A stretch of 64,000 nt of DNA from F1-120-MAGs238 sp964484185 (lineage in GTDB: Bacteria; Planctomycetota; Phycisphaerae; Phycisphaerales; UBA1924). The stretch lies in the NCBI GenBank assembly GCA_964484185.1, contig CAZAEQ010000012.1, positions 40,602 to 104,601 on the forward strand, in the 5' to 3' direction. Below are positions 52,129 through 60,795 of this stretch, in pieces. The notes beneath the pieces were generated by a model. That model did no database searches, was not told where the DNA came from, and saw nothing but the letters and a program-made list of their open reading frames with translations. Each line of letters starts with the position of its first letter. Position 1 is the stretch's first letter. Position numbers and translations under genes: made by a program.

Positions 52129-53409
52129 ATGAAAGCTGTTTCGGCGCTCATTTTGGGTCTGTGCTGTGGCGTCGCCACCGCGCAGCCCGTTCAGGTGGAA
52201 GATATCAAACAGCTCGAATTCGCTCATAAGGTCCCCATGCCGCGGGGAATGACGCTCGATCGCGCCTGGGATTCCGGAGTTCTCGCAAACGCTGATCCAG
52301 ATGCACAAGTCGTCTGGTCCACCATTATCCAATCGCCTCAAGCCGCATGGTCCCGCATTCACTTCGGCGGCTGCCAACTCAGCCCCGGCTCTCTCATTCG
52401 CGCCAGTTCCCTCAAAGATGGTCAGGTCCACACTCTCGACGCCGCCCAGCTGCTCGAATGGAACAACGCAACCGCCTACTTCAACGGAAGCGACATACTG
52501 GTTGAGCTCATCGCCGGGCCACAGACCGAAGCAAACCGCCTGACTATCACCCAAGTTGAAATCGAAATCCCTGCGCTCGGTCCCGCCGGCGATCCCGGTA
52601 TCTGCGGCATCTGCCAGACCGACGGCCGCGTAAGTTCAACGCAAGGTGGCGTCGGTCGAACCATGCCCAACGGCTGCACCGCCGCCGTCTACACGCCCTG
52701 GGGCTGCACCGTTTCCGCTGGCCACTGTGGCGGCCCAAACATGCAGATCATCCAGTTCAACGTGCCGCAAAGCAACGCGAATTGCACCATCGCCATGCCC
52801 CCCGTCGATGATCAGTTCCCCTTTATCCGCAGCACCGGCGGCGGCCCATTCAACCCCGGCTCCGACTGGAACGTCGGCGTCACCGGTCGCAATCCCTCCG
52901 GCCAATCTGTATTTCAGCGCTACGGAATCTTCCTTCCCCTGGCCACCGCCCGCGCAAGTCAGTTGCAGGCGGTCGATGTCTACGGCTACGGGTTCAACAC
53001 CGCGTGTACATTGAATCAGACGTTGCAGCGCAGCCCCGGAAGCGGAATCGCCGCGGCCGTGCCGTCAACACAATATTACTATACGTTTGGAAGCGACATC
53101 CGCGAAGGAAACTCCGGTTCTCCGCTGATGCGCCAGGGCAGAATCATCGGCGTGGTCACGCACTGCTCCGAAAATTGCCCGCCAAATTACGCGACCATCA
53201 TCGATCTACCTGTGTTTGCCGAAGTCCGCGCAAGCTTCTGCCCGTGCCCTGCGGATTTCAACGTCGATGGAATCGCCGACTTTTTTGACTACCTGGATTT
53301 CGTGGACGCGTTCAGCGCCGGAGCGCTCAGCGCAGATTTCAATGGAGATTCAATAGTCGATTTCTTTGACTATCTCGACTATGTAGACGCTTTCAGTATC
53401 GGTTGCTGA
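52129..53409 (+). CDS. Trypsin-like serine protease with GC-type dockerin tag
   Basis: A 426-residue secreted protease. The signal peptide is MKAVSALILGLCCGVATA. The catalytic triad of the S1 family is visible as His199 in VSAGHCGG, Asp246 in GSDWNVGV and Ser329 in REGNSGSPL (for the usual GDSGGP). Cysteines flank these motifs. About 140 residues of beta-rich propeptide or domain precede the protease. The C-terminus is the paired EF-hand tag ending in IGC. It lies 25 bp before the reprolysin-like gene. Confidence 0.88.
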   Translation: MKAVSALILGLCCGVATAQPVQVEDIKQLEFAHKVPMPRGMTLDRAWDSGVLANADPDAQVVWSTIIQSPQAAWSRIHFGGCQLSPGSLIRASSLKDGQVHTLDAAQLLEWNNATAYFNGSDILVELIAGPQTEANRLTITQVEIEIPALGPAGDPGICGICQTDGRVSSTQGGVGRTMPNGCTAAVYTPWGCTVSAGHCGGPNMQIIQFNVPQSNANCTIAMPPVDDQFPFIRSTGGGPFNPGSDWNVGVTGRNPSGQSVFQRYGIFLPLATARASQLQAVDVYGYGFNTACTLNQTLQRSPGSGIAAAVPSTQYYYTFGSDIREGNSGSPLMRQGRIIGVVTHCSENCPPNYATIIDLPVFAEVRASFCPCPADFNVDGIADFFDYLDFVDAFSAGALSADFNGDSIVDFFDYLDYVDAFSIGC

Positions 53410-53434
53410 TGAAATTCTAACGAGAGGGATTGAG

Positions 53435-56095
53435 ATGCGGAAGTTTGCTGCCTGCCTGAGTCTGTTTTGCGCCGCCGCTGTGTTCGCCCAGGGTCCGACT
53501 CCAGATGGAACGTGGACCATCCTGAATGAAATGCCCGCACATGTGACCGCCCAGGAGCCCTGGATCAGACCCGATCGATTCTCGGCCCTGCTCATCAATC
53601 ACGAACAAATGGCCCAGAGCCTCCTCGCCGCACCCGACGAGCAGGTGCCCGGGACTTTTGACGGCGCATTGTTCTTCTGGCTCCCCGATCCAGATGGCAA
53701 TATTCAGTGCTTCCGCATTCTTGAATCTTCAGTCATGGAGCCAGCGCTACAGGCAGAGTTCCCGGAAATCAGAACATATGTCGGCCAGGGCGTGACCGAT
53801 CCGACCGCAACCGTCCGCATCGACTTCACCGATCCATCAGCACACTGGAATGGCGCAGGCGGATTCCACGCTCAAGTCCTCAGCCCCAGCGGAAGCTGGT
53901 ACATCGATCCCTACAGCCGCGGCAATTTCGACTTCTACACCAGCCACTACAAAAGAGACCTGAGAAACCCGCACAATTTCAGCTGCACAGTCGAAGACGA
54001 ATTCATTCACACGGCCCCGATCAATGAAGGCGACGACATCTCAATCGCCCGCTCAGGAACAACGCTGCGAACCTATCGCCTTTCCAACGCCGCAACCGGC
54101 GAATACACCGCCTTTCACGGTGGCACAGTCGCCGCAGGTCAAAACGCTGTTGTCGTTGCTGTCAACCGTGTTACCGGTGTCTATGAAGTCGAACAGGCCG
54201 TCCGCCTCACACTCATTGGAACAAACTCTGCCAATGTCTTCACCAATTCCGCTACCGATCCCTATACCAACAACAACGGCGGCACCATGCTCGGTGAAAA
54301 TCAGACCCGCATGACCTCGGTTCCGGGCACCGCCAATTATGACATCGGCCACGTCTTCTCCACCGGCGGCGGCGGCGTCGCAGGCCTGGGCGTCGTCTGC
54401 AACTCCACCAACAAAGCCCGCGGTGTGACCGGCCTCCCAAGCCCCACGGGCGACGCTTTCTATATCGACTATGTCGCACATGAAATGGGACACCAGTTCG
54501 GCGGTAACCACACCTTCAACAGCCCCAGCGGAAGCTGCGCCGGCAATCGCGCTGCCTCCGCGGCCTACGAACCAGGCTCAGGTTCGACCATCATGTCCTA
54601 CGCCGGCATCTGCTCGCCAGACGACATTCAAGCACACTCCGATGCCTACATGCACTCCCGCAGCTTCGATGAAATCCTCACCTTCACCAACAGCGGCGGC
54701 GGAAACGGTTGCGCCGCCGCAACCGCAACCGGAAATACCGCGCCGACCGTCAGCGCCGGTCCTGCCCGCACCATCCCGATTGGAACACCGTTCATCCTGA
54801 CCGCAACCGGAAGCGATCCCAACGGCGACCCGCTCATCTACAGCTGGGAACAACGCAGCCTGGGCGCGGCAGTAACCTTGGCTTCCGCAGATAACGGAAC
54901 CAGCCCACTCTTCCGCTCGCTGCCTGCAACCACAAGCCCCTCGCGTTTGTTTCCCAAACTCGCAACCATTCTCGCAGGCTCTGTCGACAACAAGGAAAAA
55001 ATGCCCACGGTCGGTCGCACCATGGTCATGCGCGTCACCGCTCGTGACAACCGCGCTGGCGGCGGTGGCGTCAACACCTCCGATGTCACAATCACAGTCA
55101 ACGCCACTTCCGGTCCCTTCCTCATCACCAGCCAGAACAGCGCCGTGAGCTACCCCGGCAACTCTGCCCAGACCGTCACCTGGTCGGTAAACAACACCAC
55201 CGCAGCCCCAGTAAGCTGCGCCAACGTGATGATCGAATGGTCCGCCACCAACGGCAGCGCGTGGACCACGCTTCTTGCTTCCACCCCGAACGACGGCTCA
55301 GAAGTCATCACCATTCCGCCCACCACAACGTCCACAGGCCGCATTCGTGTTTCAGCAGTCGGAAACATCTTCTTTGACATCAATAACGCGTTTATCGCCG
55401 TGACCTCGCCTGTGCCATCAGCTCCAACCAACGTCACGGCTTCCCCCGATCCGACCTGCGCTGGCACAACTATCACCTTGTCCGGAACAGTTGGCGCAGG
55501 CGAAACCATCGACTGGTACGCAAACACCTGCACCGGCCTTCCATTCGCCAGCGGCCTGTCAGTGAATCGCGTTGCAAACACCACGACGACGTACTTCGCG
55601 AAGGCAAGGAATCCTGGTACTGGTACGCAGAGCGCAACCTGCACTCCAGTTGTCAGCACTGTGACCCCTCAGCCCGTCATCCCAACCTCAGCCGGGTCTG
55701 ATCGCAGCAATTTCTGCACCAACGACGGCGGCGATATCGTGCTCTCCGTCACCGGCGGCAGCGGCACCACTGCACGCTGGTTCACCGGTTCCTGCGGCGG
55801 AGCTTCAATCGGGACCGGGACCTCGCTTTCTATCCCCTCCCCCACAGAAACCACAACCTATTTCGTCCGCTGGGAAAATGAATGTGCTCTGACAGCCTGC
55901 CGCTCGGTCACCGTAACCGTGCTGCAGCAAGCCGCCGACTTCAATCAGGACGGCCTGGTTGACTTCTTTGATTACCTCGACTTTGTCGATGCATATTCGT
56001 CAAGCGATCCCAGCTCAGATTTCAACGGCGATGGCGGCATCGACTTCTTCGACTATCTTGATTTTGTAGACTCATACAGCCTTGGCGGCTGCTGA
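53435..56095 (+). CDS. Reprolysin-like metalloprotease with GC-type dockerin tag
   Basis: An 886-residue secreted protein with a signal peptide (MRKFAACLSLFCAAAVFAQ), a propeptide-like N-terminal domain and an M12B-type zinc site HEMGHQFGGNH (His349, Glu350, His353, His359), with a likely Met-turn in STIMSYAG. Downstream are Ig-like/PKD-type domains (GSDPNGDPLIYSWEQ, and two CxxTTITLSG/GSDRSNFC-type repeats near 665-830) and the paired EF-hand tag ending in GGC. It lies 25 bp after the trypsin-like gene, so these two probably form an operon. Confidence 0.88.
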   Translation: MRKFAACLSLFCAAAVFAQGPTPDGTWTILNEMPAHVTAQEPWIRPDRFSALLINHEQMAQSLLAAPDEQVPGTFDGALFFWLPDPDGNIQCFRILESSVMEPALQAEFPEIRTYVGQGVTDPTATVRIDFTDPSAHWNGAGGFHAQVLSPSGSWYIDPYSRGNFDFYTSHYKRDLRNPHNFSCTVEDEFIHTAPINEGDDISIARSGTTLRTYRLSNAATGEYTAFHGGTVAAGQNAVVVAVNRVTGVYEVEQAVRLTLIGTNSANVFTNSATDPYTNNNGGTMLGENQTRMTSVPGTANYDIGHVFSTGGGGVAGLGVVCNSTNKARGVTGLPSPTGDAFYIDYVAHEMGHQFGGNHTFNSPSGSCAGNRAASAAYEPGSGSTIMSYAGICSPDDIQAHSDAYMHSRSFDEILTFTNSGGGNGCAAATATGNTAPTVSAGPARTIPIGTPFILTATGSDPNGDPLIYSWEQRSLGAAVTLASADNGTSPLFRSLPATTSPSRLFPKLATILAGSVDNKEKMPTVGRTMVMRVTARDNRAGGGGVNTSDVTITVNATSGPFLITSQNSAVSYPGNSAQTVTWSVNNTTAAPVSCANVMIEWSATNGSAWTTLLASTPNDGSEVITIPPTTTSTGRIRVSAVGNIFFDINNAFIAVTSPVPSAPTNVTASPDPTCAGTTITLSGTVGAGETIDWYANTCTGLPFASGLSVNRVANTTTTYFAKARNPGTGTQSATCTPVVSTVTPQPVIPTSAGSDRSNFCTNDGGDIVLSVTGGSGTTARWFTGSCGGASIGTGTSLSIPSPTETTTYFVRWENECALTACRSVTVTVLQQAADFNQDGLVDFFDYLDFVDAYSSSDPSSDFNGDGGIDFFDYLDFVDSYSLGGC

Positions 56096-56103
56096 AAATG
56101 TCT

Positions 56104-56136
56104 CAGGTGGCGGACGAAAGCTCGCCACCTGATTTG
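56104..56136 (+). terminator. Hairpin after the reprolysin-like gene
   Basis: CAGGTGGCG (56104-56112) pairs with CGCCACCTG (56123-56131), followed by ATTTGG. The T-run is short, so it may only partly separate this gene from the subtilisin gene 89 bp further on. Confidence 0.6.
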
Positions 56137-56184
56137 GTTAGGTGTAGGTAGAAAGCAGGAACAGTTTGGATAAGGAGATCCTGA

Positions 56185-57573
56185 TTGTTGACAAGTGCAT
56201 TGGCTGCGGTGGCGCTGCTGGGTGTTTCGGCGCCGGTTTCAAATCATGTCGTAGTTCAATTACATTCCGCCCGCGAATTAGATTCGCTGGTCGCGAAGGG
56301 CTTTGCCGCTCGGCCGATGTTTCAGATGAGTGACATGGCCATGGCAGCAGACACGGGCCTGGATAAGTTTGCTTTGGTCGATGTCGGCGACAAATCAATT
56401 GCCCCGATGTTAAAACTGCTCAAAGAGCAAGCCGAAGTTGCAGACGCAGTCGAAGACGGAATCGTTCAGGCTTGCGAGCGGATTCCAAATGATGTGGAGT
56501 TCGGGCGGCAGTATTCCATGCGAAATACTGGGCAGGTTGTGGGCCAAAGCGCCGGGACCATCGGCGCGGATATCAATGCCGCGGAAGCCTGGGCCATTTC
56601 CACCGGATCGTCAGCCGTCGCCATTGCGATCCTGGACACCGGTGTAAGGTCCACCCACCCGGATCTGACGGGAAAGATCATCGCCGGTCGAAATTTTGTC
56701 GGCGCAGATGCCAACGCGTGGGAAGATGGAAACGGACACGGAACTCACTCGGCGGGTATCGCCGCGGCACGCAGTGATAACGGCGTCGGTGTTGCCGGCG
56801 TGTGCTGGGAGTGCTCTCTGGTGGTCGCACGCGTTCTCGATGACAATGGCCTTGGCGTGTGGAGCGGCGTGGCGGCAGCGATCGTGTGGGCGGCAGATCA
56901 GCCTGCGGTGCGAGTAATTTCTTTGAACCTGGGAGGTACCGCAACCGACGCCGCCACTCTTAGTGCCGTAAATTATGCGTCAGGACGGGGGAAAATTCTA
57001 GTCGCGGCCGCGGGCAATACCTACGGGGGAAATGTCCTCTTTCCTGCGCAGTTTGAAAACTGCATTGCCGTCTCCGCATCCAACAACAACGATCTGCTCG
57101 CGGATTTTTCAGCTCAAGGGAGCGCGATCGACCTGGCGGCTCCGGGTGCTGAAGTATATTCATCATTCGGCACTCCAAATACTGGCAATACCTATGCAGT
57201 CCTCTCGGGAACAAGCATGGCCGCGCCACATGTTGCAGGACTCGCCGGTCTGGTGTGGTCCATCAATCCGGCGCTATCACCAGCTCGCGTTCGACACGTC
57301 ATGGAAATGACCGCGAAAGATCTGGGTTCTTTGGGGCGCGATGTTCAGTTTGGTGTGGGTCGAATTGATGCCGGAAAGTCCGCGTTTGTAGCCCGGGCAT
57401 CTCTTTGCACTGCCGATGTGAACCTGGATGGAATGCTCGACTTCTTCGACTATCTTGATTTTGTAGCCTTGTTCAGCGGCGGTGATCGCGATTCAGATTT
57501 CAACGCCGATGGAATCGTCGACTTCTTCGACTACCTCGATTTTGCGATGGCCTTCTCCGCCGGCTGTTCCTGA
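56185..57573 (+). CDS. Subtilisin-family serine protease with GC-type dockerin tag
   Basis: A 462-residue secreted S8 protease. It starts at a TTG (56185) with AAGGAG 7 bases upstream; an in-frame stop just before excludes a longer start. The signal region is short and lacks the usual basic residues (MLTSALAAVALLGVSAPV). The triad is intact: Asp151 (AILDTGVRSTHPD), His188 (GHGTHSAG) and Ser344 (SGTSMAAPHVAG). A propeptide-like segment lies between residues 20 and 115. The tag has a substitution in its second repeat (DFFDYLDFAMAFSAGCS) and one extra Ser after GC. Its stop is 7 bp from the convergent M14 gene. Confidence 0.9.
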   Translation: MLTSALAAVALLGVSAPVSNHVVVQLHSARELDSLVAKGFAARPMFQMSDMAMAADTGLDKFALVDVGDKSIAPMLKLLKEQAEVADAVEDGIVQACERIPNDVEFGRQYSMRNTGQVVGQSAGTIGADINAAEAWAISTGSSAVAIAILDTGVRSTHPDLTGKIIAGRNFVGADANAWEDGNGHGTHSAGIAAARSDNGVGVAGVCWECSLVVARVLDDNGLGVWSGVAAAIVWAADQPAVRVISLNLGGTATDAATLSAVNYASGRGKILVAAAGNTYGGNVLFPAQFENCIAVSASNNNDLLADFSAQGSAIDLAAPGAEVYSSFGTPNTGNTYAVLSGTSMAAPHVAGLAGLVWSINPALSPARVRHVMEMTAKDLGSLGRDVQFGVGRIDAGKSAFVARASLCTADVNLDGMLDFFDYLDFVALFSGGDRDSDFNADGIVDFFDYLDFAMAFSAGCS

Positions 57574-57580
57574 GAGAATG

Positions 57581-60500
57581 TTACGGACGAATGGGTGCAG
57601 CCGCGCCCAGGCCCGGACCCAGTATGGCGGCATTCATAAACACTCGGCTTGTGCCGCGAGATGCGCCGCGGAATGTTGGATTGTCAGCAAACAAAATGAT
57701 CTGGCCCCGACCGATCGATTCCTGCGTGACATACGCAGTGTTCGCAATGCGATCTGCCGCTTCGGGCCATAACAGACCACTCATGCGCAGTCGAAGCTCG
57801 TGGCCAGGTGGAGCCAGAAGCCAGCCGGGCTTTGGCTCTTCCTTTTTTTCATCTTTCTTTTCGTCTTTCTTTTCCTCCTTTGCATCTGACTTCTTGTCTG
57901 GTTCCTTTGCTTCTGTTTTGGCAGGTTCAGGAGTCGCGACAGCGGGCGTTGGGGGTGCTGGCGGTGCGGGTGCCACAACCGGTGGTGGCGGCGCAGTCAC
58001 GATCGCTCCAAGCAACACCGGTGCCAGTCCAGACTGCGGCGGAATGAGAATGGACCCGCCAGAATACATGACGGGAAGAATGTCGCCGCAGCCCGCGGTC
58101 AGCCAATGCCGATCATCGGTACGTGTCGCAACGATCGCGCCAGTCGGCATGAACAATGCCCGCCACTCATCGCGCCGCTTGGCTTCATCCTCCTCTACCT
58201 TGGGTGTCTCGCCAAGCGTCCACGGATACTCAAGCTTCGCAGGCGGCGTGGCGGCCCACACGCTCGCCGGGTCAATCGGCGTATTTTTCCCCAGCCAGTC
58301 GCGCACAATTGAAGCACGGAATCCATCGAGCTTCGTAAGAACATCAGGCAACAGTCGAACGCTGCCGATGCCACCAGCCTCTTTCGCGAACGGTGCGGCA
58401 GAGTTTCCAATCGCGATAAGCGTGCCGCCTGCTTCCACCCACGTCTTGAGTTCGGGAATGATGTCAGACCAGCGGTCACTCCCGCCATCGGGGATAATGA
58501 TCACGTTGTAACGCCGCAGGTCCGCGCCATCAATGTCAGCATTGTCAACATACGAAGCGCGAACGCCCATCTCATGATCGAGCAGATGCCAGATTTCACC
58601 AAACGAGTACGCGCCTGCCGGTTCGCGCGTGAGCACCGCAATCCGCGGCTGCTCCAGAAGCTGGAAATGCCCGCCGCCAAGATCGGGAAGATCGCCTTGC
58701 CCCATGCCGCTCGCAATCGCGTGTGCAAAGATTCCAAACTGACCGGCGATTGTCGAAACCGTTTCGGCAAGGTTGCCGCTGTAATTGCGGTTATCAACAG
58801 TCGTGATGAAAAGCGTTCCCCGTGAGAACGAAGTAGCGTCCAGCTTCGTCGGCTTGTTCAGCGCGCGAACTTTGATTCCATTCTCCATCAATCGAGCCGC
58901 AACCGCCACGCTTCGATCATCATCGCCCTGAATCGTGAGCGCAACAAAGTTTGCAGGAATCGCCGCCGCTGCGGGCGCAGTCGGCACGCTGAGCTTCTTT
59001 GCATCAGCAGGAAGCGGACCGGCAACTTCCCACGTCTCTATGCCGCTGAACATCGGCGCATTCCACGCAGTAATGTCATACAGGCGCGATTGTCCAAATC
59101 GCAGCAGCTCGCGTCGCTCTTCCAGAAGAAACTCAGGATTCATCCGCGGATCAAGTTCCAGCAGCGCGGCGGCGAGTCGACCCAGTGGCTGCGCTGCGGG
59201 AACAACAACTGTCCCTGCCGGAAACTCGCGGTCCTGAAACGTGCGTCCAAGCCAATCTTTGCCCGAAAACTTCGCTGCACTCGCCAGCGAATACGTTTCA
59301 ATCCCCTGCAGCGAGAGAATGTCTGCGAACTTCAACCAGCGACCCGGATTAGTGTTGGCGGCATCAATGAAAAAGAGCCGCGTTGAACTTGCATCAGTCG
59401 CTTCAACAGAAAGCCGGCGTTGCTCGGCAAAATCTTTAATGATCTCCGTCTTATTCGCCAGCAGTGTTGCAAGGTTGGCCATCGAGCTGACATACTGCTT
59501 GTGTACCGATTCGCGATAGGTTTCGATCGTGCCTTCCGGCCGCCGAATTCCATCGCTGATCGTCCGGGCCTGTTCATAAAGATTGTCAATCGTGCCGCGA
59601 AGTGCGGCCCACGACCCCGAATAGCCCGGATACCACTCTTCGTTCCACTCCCCGGTGTAATAGCGCCAGCCAAACGCATCAAGCGCCTTGCCCTGATCAT
59701 CACCAAAGACCTTCGACCACTTGCCGATGTTGGCCGGGATATTGGGATTAATCGGCGCACGTGGCGGCATAAAGAGAAAAGTGTCAAGCGGGTCCTGCTC
59801 GTGACTTTCAACAAAGTAGTGGGGGTTCCACTCGCCCGCGGCCTTAATCCGCCCGCGACTCTCAGGCTGCGTGCCCCAGATCCAGTCGCGATTCATATCA
59901 AAGAGATAGTGGTTCATCCGCCCACCCGGCCAGGGCTGCGCATGCGGCGTAGATTGATCATCAATCATGGGCTGCACCGCCCGAGTCTGATTCACACTGG
60001 CAATGCACCGATCGCGCCCATCAGGGTTCATCAGCGGATCAACAAGCACAACAACATTGTCCAAAAGCTTCGTGACCTCTTCATCTGTCCCGGCAGCCAG
60101 GTGATAAATCATCGCCAGTGCCGCATCAGTCCCCGACATTTCATCACCGTGAATCACATACGCCATCCAGGCGATCGCCGGAATCGAACTTGCAATCCGA
60201 TCGGTCTCGGCAGCAGACTGCCCGCGAGGATCGCCCAGTTTGGCACTGTCCGCCTTGATCTGATCAAGCTTGGCAATATTCGCCGGACTGCTGATCGCAA
60301 GATAGTAAAGCTTCTTCCCTTCGTGACTGGTGGCATACTCAAACAGCTTGACACGCCCCGGTGCCTTGTCAGCAATCGCTTTGATCACGGCTTCAACTTG
60401 CGCGTGCGTGGCAGCCTTGTCCCCAACTCGAAAGCCCAGGATTGAATCCGGCGTTGGAACATCGGGATCGTGCTTGGCCCCCTGAAAGAAATCGACGTCG

Positions 60501-60616
60501 TAGCTCAGACCCTTGAGCGCCGTTGGAGGCGGCATCTGCGGCTGCCCCGTGGCGAATCCAGAGAGGGTGGCAACTGAGATTGCTGCGCAAACGAACGATT
60601 GAGTTCTTGTAAGCAT
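57581..60616 (-). CDS. M14-family zinc carboxypeptidase-like protein
   Basis: A 1011-residue secreted protein, started at 60616 (MLTRTQSFVCAAISVATLSG), which gives a signal peptide; another ATG lies three codons upstream. The peptidase domain has the zinc motif HGDE (His156, Glu159), PLMNPDGRD and the third ligand in FVESHEQD. A long C-terminal part without catalytic signature (about 440-900) includes a GATase-like stretch (YNVIIIPDGGSDRWSDIIPELKTWVEAGGTLIAIG). Then comes a Pro/Ala/Lys/Glu-rich linker (about 885-945) and a last beta domain. It has no dockerin tag, in contrast to its neighbours. Confidence 0.85.
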   Translation of the reverse strand: MLTRTQSFVCAAISVATLSGFATGQPQMPPPTALKGLSYDVDFFQGAKHDPDVPTPDSILGFRVGDKAATHAQVEAVIKAIADKAPGRVKLFEYATSHEGKKLYYLAISSPANIAKLDQIKADSAKLGDPRGQSAAETDRIASSIPAIAWMAYVIHGDEMSGTDAALAMIYHLAAGTDEEVTKLLDNVVVLVDPLMNPDGRDRCIASVNQTRAVQPMIDDQSTPHAQPWPGGRMNHYLFDMNRDWIWGTQPESRGRIKAAGEWNPHYFVESHEQDPLDTFLFMPPRAPINPNIPANIGKWSKVFGDDQGKALDAFGWRYYTGEWNEEWYPGYSGSWAALRGTIDNLYEQARTISDGIRRPEGTIETYRESVHKQYVSSMANLATLLANKTEIIKDFAEQRRLSVEATDASSTRLFFIDAANTNPGRWLKFADILSLQGIETYSLASAAKFSGKDWLGRTFQDREFPAGTVVVPAAQPLGRLAAALLELDPRMNPEFLLEERRELLRFGQSRLYDITAWNAPMFSGIETWEVAGPLPADAKKLSVPTAPAAAAIPANFVALTIQGDDDRSVAVAARLMENGIKVRALNKPTKLDATSFSRGTLFITTVDNRNYSGNLAETVSTIAGQFGIFAHAIASGMGQGDLPDLGGGHFQLLEQPRIAVLTREPAGAYSFGEIWHLLDHEMGVRASYVDNADIDGADLRRYNVIIIPDGGSDRWSDIIPELKTWVEAGGTLIAIGNSAAPFAKEAGGIGSVRLLPDVLTKLDGFRASIVRDWLGKNTPIDPASVWAATPPAKLEYPWTLGETPKVEEDEAKRRDEWRALFMPTGAIVATRTDDRHWLTAGCGDILPVMYSGGSILIPPQSGLAPVLLGAIVTAPPPPVVAPAPPAPPTPAVATPEPAKTEAKEPDKKSDAKEEKKDEKKDEKKEEPKPGWLLAPPGHELRLRMSGLLWPEAADRIANTAYVTQESIGRGQIILFADNPTFRGASRGTSRVFMNAAILGPGLGAAAPIRP

Positions 60617-60795
60617 GGCCCCCATGTTATCCGATGAACGGGGTGGGGCGATGGAGCCGTTCTATTCCAGTGGACGCACAGGCGACCGCCGCGGCGAGTG
60701 CCCGGCCCGTAGCAGGTACCTTAGAACTCGCCGCGCAGAGTGCGCCTCGATTGCGACTTCATGCAGCTGCGACAAGCGACCGCCGCAAACCTCCC

